DNA from: Roridomyces roridus
Taxonomy: Eukaryota; Basidiomycota; Agaricomycetes; Agaricales; Mycenaceae
Direction of reading: 5' to 3'
Assembly: GCA_029378245.1 (NCBI GenBank)
Contig: JARKIF010000029.1
Span: forward strand, 124,001-188,000
DNA length: 64,000 nucleotides
The translations under genes and the position numbers were made by a program. The notes beneath the pieces were generated by a model. It was not told the DNA's origin. It did no database searches and worked only from the letters and a program-made list of their open reading frames with translations. Below, piece after piece: positions 57,489 to 64,000 of the stretch (position 1 is its first letter; the number at the start of each line of letters is the position of its first letter).

Positions 57489-60400
57489 ATGAGCGGGAAT
57501 GCCGAGCTTCTGCGGATGTTCCAGACCTTTGTCAACCACCTCCAACAACAACCGGCATCCGCGATTTCAAACCCAACTCCAACTCCACCAGCCCCTGCCC
57601 CACCAATTGCAGCACCCGCACCCGCGGCGGTTGCACAATACCCTCTGGCTTCCTCTGCACCCCCTCCCACTCTCGTTTTCCCTGCTCCTGCTCCTGCCCC
57701 TGCCCCCACCCCCGCCGCTGCTGCCACAGCCTACGTGAGCCGACGGGCCCCTCTCGGCACCATACCCTCTTCGGCCCGTGGCCATCCAAATGCAGCCACA
57801 GCGCTCGGAAACTCGGACGGTTTCCAGCCCTTTCTGGGACCAGTGGCGCTTGCTGTCGACATGGAGGCCAACACCACGATGGCCCGCACCACTCACTCTG
57901 CCCGCACCACCCGCACCACCAACACTCCCTCTAATTCTCGTCCCAGCCATGCCGATATATCGGAGGCGAACAATGGTCGTCTCCATGCAATTGACGCTCA
58001 TTTCCCTGGTGGAGGTCGCCGCCGCCGCCGTGGTGCTGCCCGTGATCTACCACGTGCGGCTCCCGAAGAAAACACTCCCGCCGCTGTTTGGGAGACCGAT
58101 GCCCATACCGGCGAGCTGTTTATTCACGTCGAGGTACATGTGTACCTCCCTACCGTGAGTCGACCGGTACCTACCATTTCGTTGTCTCACATCAATTGAT
58201 ACAGGAGCAGCCCAACACTGCACTGCACCTGGTTACTAATCTGGCTCCGGCCTTCGTTGATTATCTGGATCGAAACAACCTCCGATTCACCTTTCGCCTA
58301 GCCCCCGACACCAAGATAACTGCTATCGCAGATATGGTAGCCAGCGCGATGGCGAACTCGCCCAGTGCGTGGCAGTTTCACGAGCCATCGTCGTCCCTCC
58401 GCCAGCACCTCCTCTCCAACCAGTCCTACCATCTTCAGCTACTTGGCCTCACCAATCGAGGTAACCGGCGTATACGAGATGGGCTCTATGTCATGCTTCG
58501 GCAAGAGGCCAACAACTCGTTAGAGCTCAACCACCTCCTCCGAAAGGAAAACCATCTAGTATTTTCTAAACCAAAGGTCCTCATCAAGAAGCAGCGGCTC
58601 ATTATAAATTTTGGTCAGTCGCATCTTTTCAAATCTACCTTGATCTGACCTCTTGTCAGTCGTTGCATACCCAGGTATCACCTGTATGATGGAGGGGCGC
58701 CGGCACGAGTGTGGCCCTGCCATGATGCACTCTTTGTTCTCGGTGAACAACGAGATGGGAGTCCGGGTCGAGGAGTGGGAGGCCCCAGCCTGCGAATGCT
58801 ATCTGCAGAGTCGCAATGAGCCGGAGTCGGAGGATGAGGATGAGGACGATATGGAGGAAGTCGAGGTGGCAACCATGGTATGTGGCATTCATCTGCTGCC
58901 ATTTTGTTTCTCAGCCCACCCTCCAGTCGACTGCCATAGAAGATTTACCGCCCACCCCCACCCCTCGTCGTTCGATACGCCTCTTGTCCCAGGTGGGGTT
59001 TTTCACTCATTCCTTCATGCCCTTACTGACTTTCCTCCAGGTCTCCACCGAGCTCTGGGCCAGCCCCTTCGTCCATCGCCCTGGACGATTCAGGGCACTC
59101 TTCCAGGCCAACAATTTCTTCTCAGCCGTTTGCGACACGGCGTCCAGTGGACGCCGCCGCCACACCCTCGTTATCCAAGGCTGCGATGTCGAGGATTTGG
59201 CCCTCAAGTTTGTCGCCAAAGTCAAGGCCGCTGCGGTTACTGGGGACTTTACCCCCGTTTTATCCACCGAGCGCACATTCAATGTGTGAGTATTCCGATG
59301 TTCCTACCTGCCCCTGCTTATTCTTTCCACAGTGTCGCCAAAGACGGTCGTCTTGTTTCCACCGGGGCTGGCATCAAGAGGGAGGTGATCTACACCGCCT
59401 TCCGCATGTTCTCGAATGATGCAGGCCGGTGGCTTCTTCCCCGTTTCGACGACAAATGCTTGATCGCCACCACCATGCCCCTCGCCTCCGCCCGCTTTGT
59501 TAGCGGTGATCGCCTCGTTGATCTCACTGTCCTCGGGTTCCTATGTGCGCTCATGCTCATGCACGGCATTGCTCCCGAGCCTCTGAGCCCATCCCTAATC
59601 TACTTCGCCGCCAACGGCTGCGACCCTCAGTGCCTTGACGAGGCATGGATTGGGGAATGGCATCCAGCCCTCCGTGCACTTCTCAATCAGTGGAAAGCGA
59701 CTGGACCTTACGGGGATCTTGCCCCGTTTCAGGCCCATTTTGCTACCTACCATGATATGCAGGTGAGCGAACCCCAATCCTTCCCGTTTCATGGTACTAA
59801 TGTGCTACATCAAAGATCGCCTCCTTCAACAACCGCGACAGCGTACAGCACAACCAGATGGGCAAAGACATGCTTTATGCATCTATCATTGGACCGCAGC
59901 CACCCGAGCACGACGAACTCAAGGCTTTCTTCACAGGTATCCGCGCCCCCTGCGCGAATGGTTTTGACTTCATGGAGGCGAGTCTTTTTCTTTGTTGGGT
60001 CGATCCTTCAAGTACTTATTTTGTTTTAGGTCGCTCACTCATGCCCTGGTGGACCATCCACCTACATCTCTCAGATATGGACTTCCCTCATCCACGACTT
60101 CCAGTCGCTCGAACCGCACCTGACGATTGTCGACCTCCCCCGGCAAATCATCGATCAGTTGGCCGGTGCAGGAAGCCCCATCCGTGCCGTGGATCTCCCA
60201 CTCCTCCTGACCAACTTTTTGAAGGGCCGAGGTGTTCCCTGCCCCACCCTCCTCGACAGTGCGAAGGATCGCCTCAGCAGGCTCATCCCCTTCGACACCA
60301 CCGATTCACCCGCTTTTCGGAGCAGGGCCTTGTGCTGGGCAACCACGGGCTGCCCCCACGTTGAGTCAGAGGACCACAAGACGCTGACAGTCCAATTTGT

Positions 60401-60656
60401 TGGTCCTGACGACACGGGTTACCATCCCTTGACCGATGTTCGTCAAGCTGGTATGAAGTTTGGGCAGATTTCCTACCGGACCTGCTTCCGAATCGCTCGG
60501 ATCCCGGTCGTTCATCTCATCGACCTATGCAGTCGTTCCTACCCCACAATCGACGCTGATGGGAATGAGACCGAACCCCGCACTCTGGAGCAGGCGATCA
60601 AGCACTGGCTCTTCATCGAGATCTTGGCTGGCATTGGAGGGCATTCCATGATTTGA
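57489..60656 (+). CDS. HECT-domain-like E3 ubiquitin ligase (agaricomycete type)
   Basis: Eight exons (57489-58154, 58205-58613, 58660-58877, 58915-58992, 59041-59285, 59333-59762, 59816-59977, 60030-60656) total 2835 bases (944 residues). The N-terminal 200 residues are Pro/Ala/Thr-rich and disordered, ending in an Arg-rich run (GGGRRRRRGAARD). A middle part carries an acidic linker (ESEDEDEDDMEEVEV). The last 400 residues resemble a HECT fold: GAGIKREVIYTAF and the SGDRLVDLTVLGFLCALML helix fit the N-lobe; ALCWATTGCPHV and YRTCFRIARIP fit the C-lobe, with the Cys in RTCF in the place of the catalytic thioester Cys. One intron (59978-60029) has a GC donor. I infer ubiquitin ligase activity from these patterns only; overall similarity to classical HECT is weak. 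Confidence 0.6.
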
Positions 60657-60831
60657 ACTGGTTGACATTCCTACATACCCACTCTGTATCTTAACATATC
60701 CAATCGAATAATGTGGCTGCCTTTGCACGCTTGGCTGTGACAAAGATTTTCAGTCTCGGTCTTTGGTAAGTTTTTTTCTTTCTTTCTTCTGAATAGTAGA
60801 CTGTATAACATGCGCAAGTGGTACCCATTAT

Positions 60832-60918
60832 GGTTCTGTAGTGTAGTGGTAAAGACTGCTTGCGTTAACTCTGAAAAAGGTTGGCATGAGGGGTCACTGG
60901 TTCAAACCATGCGCATGG
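60832..60918 (+). other. tRNA-like or SINE-like pol III unit
   Basis: TAGTGTAGTGG fits an A box and GGTTCAAACC a perfect B box, 50 bases apart. A T-arm-like ACTGG-TTCAAAC-CATGC is present, but acceptor-stem pairing is lacking and no clear anticodon arm is found. It is read as a tRNA pseudogene or SINE head. Confidence 0.45.
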
Positions 60919-60979
60919 CAAGTTCATTAATTCTCATTCTCAGCTTCTTCTAGAGGTCTTTTGTTTCCGTACCTTCTTT

Positions 60980-61010
60980 TTTCTCTCTTTCTCTCTTTCT
61001 CTCTCTGTCA
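60980..61010 (+). repeat. Pyrimidine simple repeat
   Basis: A (TTTCTC)n-like run of about 30 bases between the convergent HECT-like and dioxygenase-like genes. Confidence 0.7.
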
Positions 61011-61097
61011 CTCCATTCCCATCCAATTTCACTCATTTTTGACCCATCCTTGTAGATCAACAGCATTTATTTGAGAACTGACATCGAAGACAATACA

Positions 61098-63925
61098 CTA
61101 ATTATTTCCTTCACCAGCCCCTTCCTTCTTCTGCACCATAACACCCTGCTGAGCAACCTGGAAAGCGTCGAGAATGCGTGAGGCAAAGCTGATTGTCGAC
61201 TGGCGAATTGTGGCACCAAAAATCTTTGTCGTCCCATGCAGTCCCTTGGGTCGGAAAGCCACAAATGTACCGGTGGAAACCGGGACTTTGATTTTCAGCT
61301 CGCAATCGACAAAATGACCACCACCATCGGCAGGTGGGGGGTCGAGGACAGGTGGTGGTGGTGGTGGCAGTTCTGCCCGTAGAGCCTGTGCGCGGGTCTG
61401 TATGGTTGGGGTATCATTTACCCGTGGAGGATCGAGGGGAGCGTTCGGGTCGCGATCGACACGTTTTACCGTCCAGTCGATACAAAATTCAGCATAGCAT
61501 TTGTCGGTGTGCGCCCATCTTCAGTCGTAGATCAGTCAATAGTTCCCAGTGTTTTGTTTGGACGTACGCCGAGTAGTCCTGGGAAAGGATTATCTCGCAC
61601 GGCCCACGATCGGATCCCGCAAAGTTGTACTCTTTCCCCTTCGCAGTCAGTCGGTGTCCATCTCCTGCAATATAATTAATTACCAGCACTGGTGTGTATG
61701 AAATATAGCCCTCTACGCACCCGATTCCACGTTTCGTGTTCCAAACTTGGGTAGCCCTGCATCGGCAAGATGTCCATCCACTATTTCGACCAAATCCGAG
61801 GGCATGAAAGAGCGAAACATGGCCCAGGTCAGTGCCATCGCTGATATGACATCCTCGTCATGCTCAATCATGGTCGTTTGGTCGAGATTCTTCTTGAAAC
61901 TTTTCGCAGGGCCGAAAACATGTGCATGCCGGGGGCCAGCATTATATCCAGCCTGCACCATAAGACCATCGTGTTTGGGCTGGGACATGTTAGCCAGGAG
62001 CTTGGAAACATCAGACGATCAAACTCACCCGTACATCCCCACGCTCGGTCACGGCGACCCCAATTACAGTCGACATCCACTCGTAGATTGGTTCAGCAAA
62101 CTCCTCCCCAGAAAGGACACCTTGAAGAGCGACTAGCTCAATGATATAGTTTCCATCCTTTTTGGCAGGTTTACTCGCTATGCGGATTTGAGTCGCGATT
62201 GGGATTAAAAGACGGACAGCGCACCAGTCCCAGCAAGAATAATAAAGGACTCGTCAGGGTTGGGGATTAGATATCCATTATCTTCGACGACAATGTGGTC
62301 GTCTTCTTGCCGGCATTTGGTGTCCGCGAGGTTGGTGTGGAGACCCACAGGCTCCATGCGCTCGCGCCATATAATTCGTGGATTGGTCACGGAGCCAACG
62401 TTTGGATGATCCTGGGATGCAATAATTTCTTCGATAGAGCGCCCGTGTCCACGCAATCCCGACGAGTTAATCTGAAATAGCGAGTTAAACTTCATTCTTC
62501 TGTACCGTGTGGCAGCATACAAAATGATGTTTCTCGCGGTGCGATGCAACACCACTTTGAGCTTTGCTAGCAGCTTTTGCCGCCCGGAATCGTGCCCGCA
62601 GATCTTCAAAGGCAGTAGCAATTGGGGTGTTGGGGTGCATTCTGAGCACGAAATCGATAAGAGCATCGAGCTAAAAATCTATGAGCAGGATGCGAAAGCG
62701 ATGAGTTCGTTCGCGCAACTGAGGTGATTTTGGAATGAATTGACTGGACAGATTGGACGAGGCGCGCAGCTTTGGGTCCTTGAGGGTCGAAAGAATAGAG
62801 ATTTTGGGCAAGAATTGGGTCGTCGAGAAATGCTTTCGCTGCAGTAGCCATGAGTATGCATCGTCGAAGGGTCCAAGGAGCATAACCTTCTTGCTGGGCC
62901 CGCGCTTTAGCTGCACTTTTGTTGTCGACCATGGTGGTTATCGGTGAGATCGTTCCCGTCGTTCCCGTGATGCTCCCGTTGCCTGTCTGCCATGCCCATC
63001 GGATTGCACTGAGCAGAATGAATTCAGGCTGTAAACCGAACGAAAATACATAGAAAACAGAATGAATATCTACATGCATACTTGCCATGGAATGTAGCTG
63101 GCTCGGAGGTCGCGGGTGGTGCACACTGCAGACACTTGTCATAATGAAGGAGAGGCGCATGCATAACGTGAAATAGGCTACAACAGGATTAGACCGACGT
63201 GGGGATCTCCGGCTCCTTGAAGTCGTGCGGGCCAGCAATTCATGACATTGGCAAGAGTTGGTATCATCCGACTGTTCGCAGATGTCAGATCCAGCTGCAA
63301 GCAAAAGACGGGGAGATCTCACCGATACGCCCTCCAGGAATACAGACGTCGGCAGTTTCCCACCTTCGTATCCCGCTCAAACACGTGCCGTGCTCCGCGT
63401 TCCAATAGACGACCTCCGTTTAGGGATGTGGCAAAGATGTAGGAGACGGTGCCGTTGGCATCTCGAGCGCTGGACCAGTTTGCGTCGTTGTCCGTTTCGA
63501 ATATAGTCGAAACGCGCACCGTCTGCGAGCACACGACGATGTCCACGTGCGTGTCAATGTCGTGGCAGATTTAACGGCGAAGAAGCCTTCTTCGTCCATG
63601 ATGACCATCGGCACGGGCCTCTGCGGTTTCGCCGTAAAGGCGGGTTGTGGCGTCTTGAGTGCTGTTGGTAAAGGGTTCCCCGAGTTGCAAACATGAAAGA
63701 CACGCTTAAGCCCTGCCACCTATTCGTGGGGTCTTGCCGATATTCCTGCTCTTGGGAAGAAATGAGCAGCAGAAAAAGAGAAGAAGCGGATGCATACCCT
63801 CGTGGAAGAAGGGTTTGACAGCTTTTCTTGATACCCTTCTTTCCTTTCGAGAGGCAATTGTTCTGGGAGAAGGTGAGCACGAGAATGAAGCGACGGCGTG
63901 GCCCGCAAACTCCGCGACCGCGCAA
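61098..63925 (-). CDS. 2-oxoglutarate/Fe(II) dioxygenase-like protein, 5' end unresolved
   Basis: The stop is at 61098-61100. Reliable 3' exons are 61098-61518, 61568-61664 and from 61721 upward, with more exons to about 63.6-63.9 kb. The double-stranded beta-helix signature is visible: an HxD motif in WAHTDKCYAEFCIDW (created exactly by the splice 61519-61567), then GTFVAFRPKGLHG with the distal His, and ATIRQSTISFASRI with the candidate Arg. A Pro-rich linker (ELPPPPPPVLDPPP) separates HxD from the rest. Upstream fragments include GYNAGPRHAHVFGPAK, VGSVTNPRIIWRERME and FILLSAIRWAWQ. Such dioxygenases, including TET/JBP types linked to fungal transposons, oxidise nucleic acid bases or proteins; the substrate here is unknown. 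A one-base frame break near 63571 separates DEEGFFAV from ICHDIDTHVDIVV, so the gene may be damaged or misassembled. Confidence 0.5.
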
Positions 63926-64000
63926 TGGCGGCAGCTATGTCTTGCAAGGCAGGGCAAGGGATGATGCTGAAATCGTCAGAATCAAACAAATGATATGCAT

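Noticed and set aside
60832..60918. Functional tRNA gene
   Set aside because: The A and B boxes are good, but acceptor and anticodon stems do not pair, so it is listed only as tRNA-like.
1..64000. CRISPR array, bacterial operons or prophage
   Set aside because: No regularly spaced identical repeats or bacterial gene structure; spliced eukaryotic genes occur throughout.

Overview
The window looks like the nuclear genome of an agaricomycete mushroom (Basidiomycota, probably Agaricales). The evidence is intron-dense genes with introns of about 45-65 bases, a secreted class II haem peroxidase of the lignin-degrading superfamily, a Plavaka-type DNA transposon, DUF6534-like and F-box/LRR families, and intron-containing eukaryotic tRNAs. 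No gene is bacterial in style. All calls come from reading the sequence and from remembered family features; no database search was run.

Layout. 0-7 kb: an APC-superfamily permease (+) and a calpain-type cysteine protease (-). 8-10.5 kb: a single-pass membrane protein gene split by a 1.45-kb inverted-repeat element. 10.5-14.1 kb: tRNA-derived (SINE-like) repeats and a decayed Tc1/mariner element. 14.7-16.1 kb: the class II peroxidase (-). 18-25 kb: tRNA-dihydrouridine synthase DUS3 (-) and two tandem F-box paralogues (-). 26.8-34.6 kb: an ASCC1/AKAP7-like 2H-phosphoesterase (+), tRNA-Thr, a Ser/Thr-rich transmembrane protein (+), an F-box gene (-) and tRNA-Pro. 36.5-42 kb: a broken kinase-like gene, an acidic nuclear-type protein, a MULE-like non-autonomous element and an F-box gene with a frameshift. 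43.4-49.3 kb: a Plavaka element with an open transposase gene and a divergent companion gene, abutting a truncated DUF6534 gene. 51.5-53.6 kb: an allantoate-permease-like MFS transporter. 54-57 kb: an unrecognised gene hit by two solo LTRs. 57.5-64 kb: a HECT-like ubiquitin ligase gene and a convergent 2OG-Fe(II) dioxygenase-like gene separated by a pol III-type tRNA-like unit.

The housekeeping genes (DUS3, calpain, ASCC1-like, transporters) splice cleanly in silico. Breaks and frameshifts are concentrated in the accessory families. The strongest observations are four transposon or LTR insertions whose target-site duplications can be read directly, two of them in the same gene. Next are the peroxidase with non-canonical Mn-site and Trp-site residues, and the apparently intact Plavaka element with its head-to-head partner gene.
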